A stretch of DNA of 16,219 nt, from assembly GCA_007117945.1 (NCBI GenBank), contig SKTN01000396.1:1-16219 (forward strand), in the 5' to 3' direction. Below are positions 9,045 to 15,246 of this stretch, piece by piece. The notes beneath the pieces were generated by a model, which saw nothing but the letters and a program-made list of their open reading frames with translations, ran no database searches and had not been told where the DNA came from. Position 1 is the stretch's first letter; each line of letters begins with the position of its first letter. The DNA is from Nitriliruptoraceae bacterium (GTDB taxonomy: Bacteria > Actinomycetota > Nitriliruptoria > Nitriliruptorales > Nitriliruptoraceae). The translations under genes were made by a program, and so were the position numbers.

Positions 9045-10102
9045 ACCCCACCTCCCGCCACCGTGGCGTAGCCCGTGGCGTCGAGCCGGTCGGCGGCACG
9101 TGGCCCGTCCTCGCCGACCTGGAGGGCGAGGACGTCGGCGAGCACCTCGAGGTCCTCGGGGCCGAAGGTGTGGCTGGCGAGCAGGGGCAGCCCGAGGACC
9201 TGCGCACCGGTACGGGCCAGCTCGGCGCGCAGGCCGGCCTGGTACTGCTGCCGCGCCACGTGGGCGGCGGTGAGGTCGAGGGTCAGCTGTGCGGTGCGCC
9301 CCGACATGCGGGCGCCGTGGCCGTCGAACCGCTCACGCAGGGTGTCGGGGCCGAGCCCCTGCAGGCGCTCGAGGGCGGGCACGTCGAGGCGGGGGAGGGT
9401 GATCTGGTTGGCCAGGACGGGTCCGATGGCGATGCCGGCGGACAGCAGCGCGGTGATGCCCTCGGTCGTCTCCCGCACCGGCATCTCCTCCAGCAGCGTC
9501 ACGATCACCGCCTGGACCCGGCGGGGGTCGGTCAGCATCTCCTTGATCTGTCCCGCCTGGCGGCGGATCGGGCCGACGCGCACGATCTCCGTGACGGCCT
9601 CGGGTGCCTGCAGGAAGGGCACGATGCGGCCGGTCGGCGGCGCGTCGACCACGATGAGGTCGTAGGCGCGGCGCCCGTCGGGACGCCGGCGGGCCTCGAT
9701 CTCGTACAGCTTGCCCACCAGCAGCAGGTCCCTGAGTCCCGGTGCGGCGGTGGTCACGAAGTCCAGGGCGTTGGAGCGCTCCATCATCCACTGGACCCGC
9801 TTGAGGCCGTAGAACAGCTCCAGGTACTCGTAGACGGACTCCGCCGGATCGATCGCCGCCCCCCACAGGCCGGGACGGAACTCCCGCTCGGCGTAGTCCC
9901 AGGGCTGGGTCCCGAAGACCCGGCTGAACCCCTGGCGGCCCTCCACCTCGATCAGCAGGGTGCGCCGGCCCGACGCCACCCCCGCCAGGGCCAGGGCGGC
10001 CGCGGCGGTCGTCTTCCCGACCCCGCCCTTGCCCGTCACGATCGTGACGTGGGGCCCGAGCAGCGCGTCGAACCCCTCGAGCGTGGGGGCGGAGCTGCGC
10101 AT
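9041..10102 (-). CDS. ArsA/Get3-family ATPase, first subunit (Rv3679-like, BagA)
   Basis: A 353-residue ATPase with a complete deviant Walker A motif, G24-K25-G-G-V-G-K30-T-T, including the signature K25 that reaches across the dimer in Get3 and MinD. The segment LLIEVEGRQGFSRVFG follows; VVDAPPTGRIVPFLQAPEAV is the switch region, and TLLEEMPVRET resembles Rv3679. The ATG at 10102 is preceded by AAGGA about 9 bases away. The frame stays open far upstream, but that extension is antisense to nfeD and whiB and has no family features. The gene heads the minus-strand operon and is divergent from nfeD. The stop overlaps the next ATPase start. With its partner it should form an asymmetric heterodimer on the cytoplasmic side, perhaps handling membrane or envelope proteins; this role is inferred. 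Confidence 0.88.
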   Translation of the reverse strand: MRSSAPTLEGFDALLGPHVTIVTGKGGVGKTTAAAALALAGVASGRRTLLIEVEGRQGFSRVFGTQPWDYAEREFRPGLWGAAIDPAESVYEYLELFYGLKRVQWMMERSNALDFVTTAAPGLRDLLLVGKLYEIEARRRPDGRRAYDLIVVDAPPTGRIVPFLQAPEAVTEIVRVGPIRRQAGQIKEMLTDPRRVQAVIVTLLEEMPVRETTEGITALLSAGIAIGPVLANQITLPRLDVPALERLQGLGPDTLRERFDGHGARMSGRTAQLTLDLTAAHVARQQYQAGLRAELARTGAQVLGLPLLASHTFGPEDLEVLADVLALQVGEDGPRAADRLDATGYATVAGGGV

Positions 10103-10185
10103 GGGGTCCGGTCCTTGGCTGCGTGGTGGCGGGGTGCAGGGACAGGCCGCACGCTGCACATCGCCGCGCACGGCCGGACCCGTCG

Positions 10186-10191
10186 AGCCTA
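10186..10191 (-). promoter_or_regulatory. Candidate -10 element of the ATPase-PBP operon
   Basis: TAGGCT on the minus strand lies in the 189-bp divergent gap and matches the TANNNT consensus. The predicted start near 10178-10179 gives a leader of about 75 nt before the first ATPase gene. No good -35 hexamer is seen. Confidence 0.45.
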
Positions 10192-10278
10192 ACGGTGCCC
10201 TCCGCACCTTCGTCGCGGATGCCCGCAGCGGGTCGCCGCGGCGCACCCCCGGGCACCGATGGCCACGGGTGGGCGGGC

Positions 10279-10284
10279 TACCCT
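10279..10284 (+). promoter_or_regulatory. Candidate -10 element for nfeD, leaderless
   Basis: TACCCT ends exactly 7 bases before the nfeD ATG, so transcription would begin at or beside the A of the start codon. No Shine-Dalgarno sequence precedes this ATG, which agrees with leaderless translation as is common in actinobacteria. Confidence 0.55.
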
Positions 10285-10291
10285 GCGCGGC

Positions 10292-11656
10292 ATGTCGCGC
10301 CCCTCGGCGGTCCTCGGCCGCACCCTCGCCCTCGCCGCGCTGCTGGCCACGCTGCTCGCGGTCCTCCTGCTGTCCACGGCCGTGTGGGCCGACGAGCAGG
10401 AACCGGCCCCTGCGGGCACCTCCGTGGAGATCCTGCCCCTGCGCGGCGGTTTCATCGATCCACCGGTCGCCGCACAGATCCGGGACGTCCTCGAGGTGGC
10501 CGAGCGCGACGGTTCCGACCTGGTCGTCCTGCAGTACAGCTCCGGCGGCGGGGTCTCGGTGGACATGGACGATCTCCTGCGCGAGCTCGAGTCCTCCCCC
10601 GTCCCCGTGGCGACCCTGATCGGGCCGCTGGGCACCTCCGCAGAGGCTGTCGGGGCGGCGGGGCTGCTGTGGCTGGCCTCCGACATCCGGGCGATCTCCG
10701 CGGACGCGACCGTCGGCCCCCTGGATCCCGTCGATCTCGCCGACATCGACGGCAGCTACCCCGTGTCCACCCGCACCGCGGCCTTCCTGACCGCTGCCGA
10801 CGTGGAGCCGGAGCTGGCCGAGCGGTTGCTCGAGGAGGCGGTGCCGGCGAGCGATCTGGCCGACGCCGGGCTCGTGACGGTGACCGCCCAGGGCCTGGAA
10901 CCGCTGCTCGTGGAGCTGGACGGTGTCACCGTCGACGGCACGACGCTCAGCGTCCAGCCCGATCAGGTCGAGGTGCGCTTCCACTCCCTCGGGTTGGTCC
11001 GCAGGCTGCTCCACGCGGCGACCACCGCTCCCTTCATCTACCTGTTGCTGGTGGTCGGGATCGGGATGTTGCTCTTCGAGGTGTTCCAGCCCGGGTTCGG
11101 TGTCGCGGGGCTCGCGGGGCTCATCACGGCGGCCATCGGGGTGTTCGGACTGGTCGTGCTCCCGGTGACGTGGTGGGGGGTCGCCCTGGTGGTGCTGGGG
11201 TTGCTCCTGTACGCCCTGGACACGGCCATAGCGGGCTTCGGGCCCGTCACCGTCGCTGCCACCGTGGCCTTCGCCGTCGGCTCGGCCAACCTCTACGCCG
11301 CCGACGCCCTGGCCCTGCCCTGGTGGCTGGTCGCCGCGACGACCGTGACCGCGCTGGTGTTCTTCGTCTTCGTGATGACCACGGTGCTGCGGGCCCAGGC
11401 CGGCCCCGAGGGCGTCAGCGTGGAGGATCTGGTCGGCCGCCCGGGGATCGTGCGTTCCGTCCTCAACCCCGAGGGGCACGTCTACATCGACGGTGCCCTG
11501 TGGCGGGCGCGGTGGACCGGCGACACCCGGCGCGCCAAGGTGGGCACCCCCGTGCGGGTGCACGGGGTCGACGGTGCGGTCGTGCTCGTCGAGCCCTACG
11601 ACCCTGCGAACAGCGATAGCTCTGATGCGCAGGTGCTTGCCACTGGCGAGCGGTAG
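10292..11656 (+). CDS. NfeD-family membrane protein with degenerate ClpP-like domain
   Basis: A 454-residue NfeD protein in the long form: a signal peptide or first helix (about 8-33), a ClpP/protease-like domain (about 43-205), a hydrophobic block with four or five membrane helices (about 245-365), and a C-terminal OB-fold (about 385-445) ending in VVLVEPYDP. Family relatives work with SPFH/stomatin proteins in membrane quality control. In active members a Ser in an A-S-A-G motif pairs with a Lys. Here the equivalent stretch reads V120-G-A-A-G124 with Ala at the Ser position. The protease-like domain has no lysine at all, and the only Lys I see is near the C-terminus in RRAKVG. The ATG at 10292 is chosen over 10259 because the signal peptide starts there and a -10 element sits 7 bases upstream. 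No SPFH gene is in the window. Confidence 0.85.
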   Translation: MSRPSAVLGRTLALAALLATLLAVLLLSTAVWADEQEPAPAGTSVEILPLRGGFIDPPVAAQIRDVLEVAERDGSDLVVLQYSSGGGVSVDMDDLLRELESSPVPVATLIGPLGTSAEAVGAAGLLWLASDIRAISADATVGPLDPVDLADIDGSYPVSTRTAAFLTAADVEPELAERLLEEAVPASDLADAGLVTVTAQGLEPLLVELDGVTVDGTTLSVQPDQVEVRFHSLGLVRRLLHAATTAPFIYLLLVVGIGMLLFEVFQPGFGVAGLAGLITAAIGVFGLVVLPVTWWGVALVVLGLLLYALDTAIAGFGPVTVAATVAFAVGSANLYAADALALPWWLVAATTVTALVFFVFVMTTVLRAQAGPEGVSVEDLVGRPGIVRSVLNPEGHVYIDGALWRARWTGDTRRAKVGTPVRVHGVDGAVVLVEPYDPANSDSSDAQVLATGER

Positions 11657-11683
11657 GGGCTGGTGCTGCCGCCGCACGCCTCG

Positions 11684-11689
11684 TAGTGT
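11684..11689 (+). promoter_or_regulatory. Candidate -10 element for whiB
   Basis: TAGTGT, 28 bases after the nfeD stop, fits TANNNT. The start site would be near 11697, giving a leader of about 46 nt to the GTG at 11743 and containing the AGGGGGAGG ribosome-binding site at 11731-11739. The -35 is not recognisable. Confidence 0.45.
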
Positions 11690-11742
11690 GCGCAGCGGGC
11701 CGCACGCACCAGGGAGCAGGTGCGAGCGGCAGGGGGAGGCTC

Positions 11743-12072
11743 GTGCACGGACGACAGGAAGCACCCGCCGGAGCGATCCACCTCGCGCTCGTGGGTGAGA
11801 TGACCGACGTCGGTGAGCGGTGGGAGCTGGAGGCCCTGTGCCGTGGTTCGGACGGCGGGGTGTTCTTCGGACCCCACGGCTTCGAGTCGAAGCGCGACCG
11901 CGCGGCCCGCGAGGAGGAGGCCAAGGCCATCTGTGCCCGCTGCCCCGTGGTGGTCGCCTGCCGGGAGCACGCCCTGCGCGAGGGTGAGCTCTACGGCGTG
12001 TGGGGTGGCATGGGCGAGGCGGAGCGCCGGGCCCTCCTCGAACGGGGTGACCGGGTGGCCCAGGCCGGTTGA
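11743..12072 (+). CDS. whiB: WhiB-family [4Fe-4S] transcriptional regulator (WhiB4/WblA-like)
   Basis: An iron-sulfur regulator of 109 residues from the GTG at 11743. Four cysteines in the WhiB pattern ligate a [4Fe-4S] cluster: C33, C64, C67 and C73 (C-x30-C-x2-C-x5-C). The G[V/I]WGG turn (GVWGGM) follows, then a short basic/acidic tail ERRALLERGDR, the DNA- or sigma-factor-contacting part in this family. The spacing between the first two cysteines is 30 residues, longer than the roughly 21 I recall for WhiB4. I chose GTG 11743 for its AGGGGGAGG site, although spacing is short; ATG 11800 is the alternative and would leave only about 14 residues up to and including the first cysteine. Context with Get3-like, PBP, DUF4177 and RidA genes resembles whiB4 in mycobacteria and wblA in Streptomyces, so it may sense oxygen, NO or redox stress and control the neighbours. 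Confidence 0.9.
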   Translation: MHGRQEAPAGAIHLALVGEMTDVGERWELEALCRGSDGGVFFGPHGFESKRDRAAREEEAKAICARCPVVVACREHALREGELYGVWGGMGEAERRALLERGDRVAQAG

Positions 12073-12082
12073 CGTCGTCACC

Positions 12083-12169
12083 GCGGGTGCGGCGGGCTTG
12101 CGTCCGCCGTCCCGGCTGGGGTACGACACGCCTGCGGGCCCCCGCCGAGCCGGGGGACGCCGCACCCGC
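12083..12169. repeat. Nested inverted repeats between whiB and the DUF4177-like gene
   Basis: The outer arms GCGGGTGCGGCG (12083-12094) and CGCCGCACCCGC (12158-12169) are perfect 12-base complements. Inside them CCCGGCT (12111-12117) pairs with AGCCGGG (12148-12154), and a GGGG/CCCC pairing may close a third level. The structure fills most of the 124-bp gap. It could be a whiB terminator, a structured leader for the downstream operon or a protein-binding site. Confidence 0.6.
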
Positions 12170-12196
12170 CCCGCACACCGAGCACCAGGAGCGCCC

Positions 12197-12334
12197 GTGA
12201 CCCGCTGGGAGTACGCCACCGCCCCCCTGATCAGCCACGCCCTCCAGCAGATCCTCAACCAGTGGGGCGAGGACGGCTGGGAACTGGTCGCCGTCGCAGA
12301 GAACGTCGCCTACTTCAAGCGGCCGAAGGCGTGA
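12197..12334 (+). CDS. DUF4177-like small protein (Rv3678A-like)
   Basis: A 45-residue protein starting at GTG 12197, with AGGAG 6 bases upstream. It reads WEYATAPL near the start, then a helix and the pattern WGEDGWELVAV, ending in YFKRP. That pattern (Trp-Glu-Tyr start, GxxGWELVxV, then an aromatic/Lys/Arg-Pro end) is typical of DUF4177 proteins, which have no established function. Its stop overlaps the RidA start as GTGA. In mycobacteria I recall a protein of this type in the same place beside the RidA gene and divergent from the Get3-like pair, which supports it as a real gene. Confidence 0.82.
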   Translation: MTRWEYATAPLISHALQQILNQWGEDGWELVAVAENVAYFKRPKA

Positions 12335-12798
12335 GCGGCGGGCCGGAGGACCGGCTGGCCGCCCTCGGCCTCGCCCTGCCGGAGGTCCCGACCCCGGCGG
12401 CCGCCTACCAGCCGTGGGCGCGGTCGGGGGACCTGGTGCTCACGGCCGGGCAGCTGCCGGTGGTCGATGGGGCCCTGCCCTGCACCGGGCGGCTGGGTGC
12501 GGAACTGCAGACCGCCCAGGGGGCGCAGCAGGCCAGGACGGCGGCACTCAACGTGCTCGCCGTGGCCGCGGCCGCCGCGGGCGGTCTCGACCGCGTGCGG
12601 GTGGTCAAGCTGACGGTGTTCGTCGCCTCGGCCGAGGGGTTCCACGAGCAGCACCTGGTCGCCAACGGCGCCTCGGAACTGATCGGGGAGGTGCTCGGCA
12701 CGGCCGGGGTCCACGCCCGCTCAGCCGTCGGGGTCGCCAGCCTGCCCCTGGGCGCCCCCGTCGAGGTGGAGGCCGTCCTCGAGGTGTCGTCGGGGTGA
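12331..12798 (+). CDS. RidA-family (YjgF/YER057c/UK114) protein, Rv3678c-like
   Basis: A 155-residue member of the Rid superfamily. Archetypal RidA hydrolyses reactive enamine/imine intermediates (such as 2-aminoacrylate from PLP enzymes) to keto acids and ammonia, as a cytosolic trimer. Sequence marks are the SGDLVLTAGQLPVVDG strand pair, QQARTAALNVLAVAAAA helix, VVKLTVFVAS strand, and HARSAVGVASLPLGAPVEVEAV, where the Arg matches the substrate-binding Arg of RidA and the Glu in VEVEAV is also conserved. The GTG start overlaps the DUF4177-like stop, and the stop overlaps the NUDIX start, both as GTGA, so three genes are likely made from one mRNA. It belongs to the longer YjgF-like group found in actinobacteria, so imine deaminase activity cannot be assumed. 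Confidence 0.9.
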   Translation: MSGGPEDRLAALGLALPEVPTPAAAYQPWARSGDLVLTAGQLPVVDGALPCTGRLGAELQTAQGAQQARTAALNVLAVAAAAAGGLDRVRVVKLTVFVASAEGFHEQHLVANGASELIGEVLGTAGVHARSAVGVASLPLGAPVEVEAVLEVSSG

Positions 12799-13655
12799 GC
12801 CCCGGGGATCCGACGGCGCGCGCGCAGCCGGTCGAGCCCGTCGCTGCGGTGACGGTGATCCTGGTGCGTGATGGACCTGCCGCGGGGGCGGCCGGTGCTG
12901 GCCACGTCACGGGGCTGGAGGTCCTGCTGCTCGAGCGGCACGGTGACAGCGACTTCGCTCCGGGGGCGCTGGTGTTCCCCGGCGGGAAGCTGGAGCGCGC
13001 CGACGCCGCACTGCCGGACGGGCGGGCGCACCTGCCCGAGCCGCAGGCCTGGGCGCGGCGCCTGGGCGTGGCCGACGCCGCTCGTGCGCGCACGATGCTG
13101 ATCGCGGCGGTGCGGGAGACCTTCGAGGAGGCCGGGATCCTGCTGGCCCGTCACGAGGACGGCACGAGCCTGGCCGCACGCCCCCTGCCGGGTGGGGAGC
13201 TCGCCGAGGTGCGTGCCCGCATGGCGGCGCGGGACGGCGCCCATGACTGGACGGCATGGCTCGCCGGCCAGGGGCTGGTGCTGGACCTCGAGGTCCTGGC
13301 GATGTGGTCGTGGTGGGTGACCCCGGCGGGCCTGCCCCGACGCTTCGACACCCGGTTCCTGATCGCGCCCCTGCCCGCCGGGCAGGAGGCGAGCCACGAC
13401 GCCGTGGAGACCACCGCGATGCGCTGGATCACGCCCGCGGCCGCCCTGGCAGCCCACGCGGCGGGGGAGCTCCACGTGATCTACCCCACGCGCTGCACCC
13501 TCGAGCAGCTCGCCGCCTACCCCGGGGCGGGCGCAGCCGTGGCCGCGGCCCGCTCCGGGGCCGTGGACCTGCGGCGGATCGAGCCCCGCGTGGTCCGCGT
13601 CGACGGGGTGCCCCGGGTCCAGCACCCCGACGGTGGGCCGCCCGCCCCGGTGTGA
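12795..13655 (+). CDS. NUDIX hydrolase with extended NUDIX box
   Basis: A 286-residue NUDIX enzyme, expected to cleave a nucleoside diphosphate linked to another moiety with Mg2+. The start is GTG 12795, overlapping the RidA stop as GTGA. The NUDIX motif is split: FPGGKLE at 61-67 and R107-E-T-F-E111-E112-A-G114. The catalytic Glu residues are intact, but roughly 29 extra residues separate the Gly from the RE, compared with the usual compact box. A similar split box occurs in the NUDT7/8/19 group, which acts on CoA and acyl-CoA. The C-terminal half (LAMWSWWVTPAGLPRRFDTRFLIA, then a threading HVIYPTR segment) matches actinobacterial relatives beside RidA genes. In relatives a metallo-beta-lactamase-fold gene often follows; here the operon stops and serS comes next. 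Substrate unknown. Confidence 0.88.
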   Translation: MSPGDPTARAQPVEPVAAVTVILVRDGPAAGAAGAGHVTGLEVLLLERHGDSDFAPGALVFPGGKLERADAALPDGRAHLPEPQAWARRLGVADAARARTMLIAAVRETFEEAGILLARHEDGTSLAARPLPGGELAEVRARMAARDGAHDWTAWLAGQGLVLDLEVLAMWSWWVTPAGLPRRFDTRFLIAPLPAGQEASHDAVETTAMRWITPAAALAAHAAGELHVIYPTRCTLEQLAAYPGAGAAVAAARSGAVDLRRIEPRVVRVDGVPRVQHPDGGPPAPV

Positions 13656-13807
13656 GCCGCCACGTCCGTCACCGGCGCCCATCCGGGGGCAGCGACGGTG
13701 CGAACCCTGTGTGCGAGCCCGCACAAGACGGTGGCGGCGTACCGCGCACCCCTGGCGAGGGGCCGCCCTCAACGGGGGTGCGACCTCCGCCGGTGCGCCG
13801 TCCCCAA

Positions 13808-13825
13808 CGGCCGCTCCGGCGGCCG
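13808..13825 (+). terminator. Hairpin after the NUDIX gene
   Basis: CGGCCGC and GCGGCCG form a perfect 7-bp stem with a TCCG loop, 153 bases after the NUDIX stop. There is no T-run. A larger inverted repeat follows 2 bases later, so the two may act as a tandem terminator insulating serS from the RidA-NUDIX operon. Confidence 0.45.
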
Positions 13826-13827
13826 AT

Positions 13828-13865
13828 GCCGGGCCCTGGGATGCCCGCACCTTCCAGGGCCCGGC
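13828..13865. repeat. 12-bp perfect inverted repeat overlapping the serS -35 region
   Basis: GCCGGGCCCTGG (13828-13839) and CCAGGGCCCGGC (13854-13865) are exact reverse complements separated by 14 bases. The right arm falls where the serS -35 should be, given a -10 at 13877. It may be an upstream terminator or an operator; the sequence alone does not decide. The rest of the 13656-13889 gap shows no gene and no T-box leader motif. Confidence 0.6.
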
Positions 13866-13876
13866 GCTCGTGCGAG

Positions 13877-13882
13877 TAGCCT
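13877..13882 (+). promoter_or_regulatory. Candidate -10 element for serS, leaderless
   Basis: TAGCCT ends 7 bases before the serS ATG, the same geometry as at nfeD, and no Shine-Dalgarno site precedes the ATG. Transcription therefore probably starts at the start codon. Confidence 0.55.
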
Positions 13883-13889
13883 GGTCGCC

Positions 13890-15152
13890 ATGATCGACAC
13901 GCGACTGCTCACCGATGACCTCGACGCCACCGCAGCGGCGCTCGCGCGCCGTGGCATCGGGCGTGACACCCTCGAGGGCCTGCGTGCCCTCGACGCACGT
14001 CGGCGTGCGCTGATCTCCAGCGTCGACCGCGCCCGCGCCGAGCAACGGTCCGCCTCCAAGGACATCGGGCGTGCGGGCGCCGAACAACGGGCGCAGCTGA
14101 TCGAGGCGGCGCAGACGCTCAAGGACGAGGTCGCCCGCCTCGAGTCCGAGCTCAGTGAGGTCCAGGCGGAGCACGCCGCGGCCTTCGCCCGGGTGCCGAA
14201 CCTGCCCCACGCGGACGCGCCCGACGGCGTCGAGGGCGACGGGGTCGTGCTGCGCACCATCGGGCCACCTCGACCCGAGCTCACCGACCCGAAGGACCAC
14301 GTCGACCTGCTCGAGGCGGCCGATGCCCTCGACCTCGCGCGGGGTGCGAAGGTCGCCGGCGCCCGCTTCGCCTACCTCAAGGGCGAGGGTGCGCTGCTGG
14401 AGTTCGCCCTGGTGCGCTACGCCATCGAGGTGGCGATGCGCCACGGGCACACGCCGGTGATCCCACCGGTGCTGGTGCGCGAGGAGGCGATGTACGGCAC
14501 GGGCTTCCTGCCCACCGACGAGCAGCAGCTGTTCGCCACCCGCGACGACGACCTCTACCTGATCGGCACCTCCGAGGTGCCCCTCGCCGGGCTCCACCTC
14601 GACGAGCTCCTCGATCCCGGGGACCTGCCCGTGCGCTACGTGGGCTACTCGCCCTGCTTCCGTCGGGAGGCCGGTGCCCACGGCAAGGACACCCGTGGCA
14701 TCCTCCGGGTGCACCAGTTCGAGAAGGTGGAGCTGTTCTCCTTCGTCGCGCCCGACGCCTCCGACGCCGAGCACGAGCGCATCCTGGCGATCGAGGAGGA
14801 GATCTTCACCGGTCTGGAGATCCACGCCCAGGTGGTGGACATCCCCGTCGGCGACCTGGGCGCCTCCGCGGCACGCAAGTTCGACCTCGAGGCGTGGCTG
14901 CCCGGCCAGTCCGCCTACCGGGAGGTCACCTCCTGCTCCAACACCACGGACTACCAGGCCCGGCGGCTCCGGACGCGCATCCGTACCGCCAGCGGGGACA
15001 ACGTCCTGGTGCACACCCTCAACGGCACGGCGCTGGCGGTCCAGCGGGCCATCATCGCCCTGGTCGAGCAGCACCAGCAGCCCGACGGTTCCGTGGTCGT
15101 GCCGCAGGCCTTGCGACCCCACCTCGGACGTGAGGTGCTGTTCGCCGGGTGA
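13890..15152 (+). CDS. serS: Seryl-tRNA synthetase
   Basis: Class II aminoacyl-tRNA synthetase that activates serine with ATP and charges tRNA-Ser; it also charges tRNA-Sec where present. Length is 420 residues, normal for bacteria. The N-terminal 110 residues form the tRNA-binding antiparallel coiled coil, with Arg/Glu/Ala-rich helices (DARRRALISSVDRARAEQ; ARLESELSEVQAEHA). The catalytic domain contains GTSEVPL, motif 2 at FRREAGAHGKDTRGILRVHQ followed by FEKVE, the S-Y-R-E-V-T-S-C-S-N serine-binding stretch, and motif 3 at TLNGTALAVQRAI. ATG 13890 begins the conserved MIDTRLL start; in-frame sequence further upstream is a low-information extension. It is a single-gene unit between the NUDIX operon and the flavoprotein gene, with its own promoter-like element. 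Confidence 0.98.
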   Translation: MIDTRLLTDDLDATAAALARRGIGRDTLEGLRALDARRRALISSVDRARAEQRSASKDIGRAGAEQRAQLIEAAQTLKDEVARLESELSEVQAEHAAAFARVPNLPHADAPDGVEGDGVVLRTIGPPRPELTDPKDHVDLLEAADALDLARGAKVAGARFAYLKGEGALLEFALVRYAIEVAMRHGHTPVIPPVLVREEAMYGTGFLPTDEQQLFATRDDDLYLIGTSEVPLAGLHLDELLDPGDLPVRYVGYSPCFRREAGAHGKDTRGILRVHQFEKVELFSFVAPDASDAEHERILAIEEEIFTGLEIHAQVVDIPVGDLGASAARKFDLEAWLPGQSAYREVTSCSNTTDYQARRLRTRIRTASGDNVLVHTLNGTALAVQRAIIALVEQHQQPDGSVVVPQALRPHLGREVLFAG

Positions 15153-15210
15153 GGGCCGTCCCGACCCGGTTGGGGCGCAACGACCCTGCCGGTGGGCGTG
15201 CCCCCCGCGG

Positions 15211-15216
15211 TAGGTT
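15211..15216 (+). promoter_or_regulatory. Candidate -10 element for the flavoprotein reductase gene
   Basis: TAGGTT lies in the 94-bp gap after serS. The start would be near 15224, giving a leader of about 23 nt that carries GTGGGAGG, with its last G 7 bases before the ATG at 15247. Unlike nfeD and serS, this gene has a normal leader and ribosome-binding site. No -35 is evident. Confidence 0.45.
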
Positions 15217-15246
15217 CGAGGTCGTGGCCTGGGTGGGAGGCTGCCG

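Noticed and set aside
7842..10102. Arsenite efflux ATPases (ArsA).
   Set aside because: There are no ArsB, ArsD or ArsR genes and no metal-binding cysteines; the paired Rv3679/Rv3680-like context fits better.
10103..12238. Long upstream extension of the first ATPase frame.
   Set aside because: It is antisense to nfeD and whiB; the ATG at 10102 begins shortly before the P-loop, as in relatives.
13656..13889. T-box or riboswitch leader before serS.
   Set aside because: No T-box-like consensus was seen, and the predicted start site lies at the ATG, leaving no leader.
12405..15122. A 905-codon open frame antisense to serS, NUDIX and RidA genes.
   Set aside because: It mirrors well-supported genes on the other strand; its composition is that of the third-position GC pattern and no family motif is seen.
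15160..15174. Possible serS terminator hairpin with a CCCGAC/GTTGGG stem.
   Set aside because: Only 6 pairs including a G-T wobble, with a 3-base loop and no T-run; too weak to annotate.
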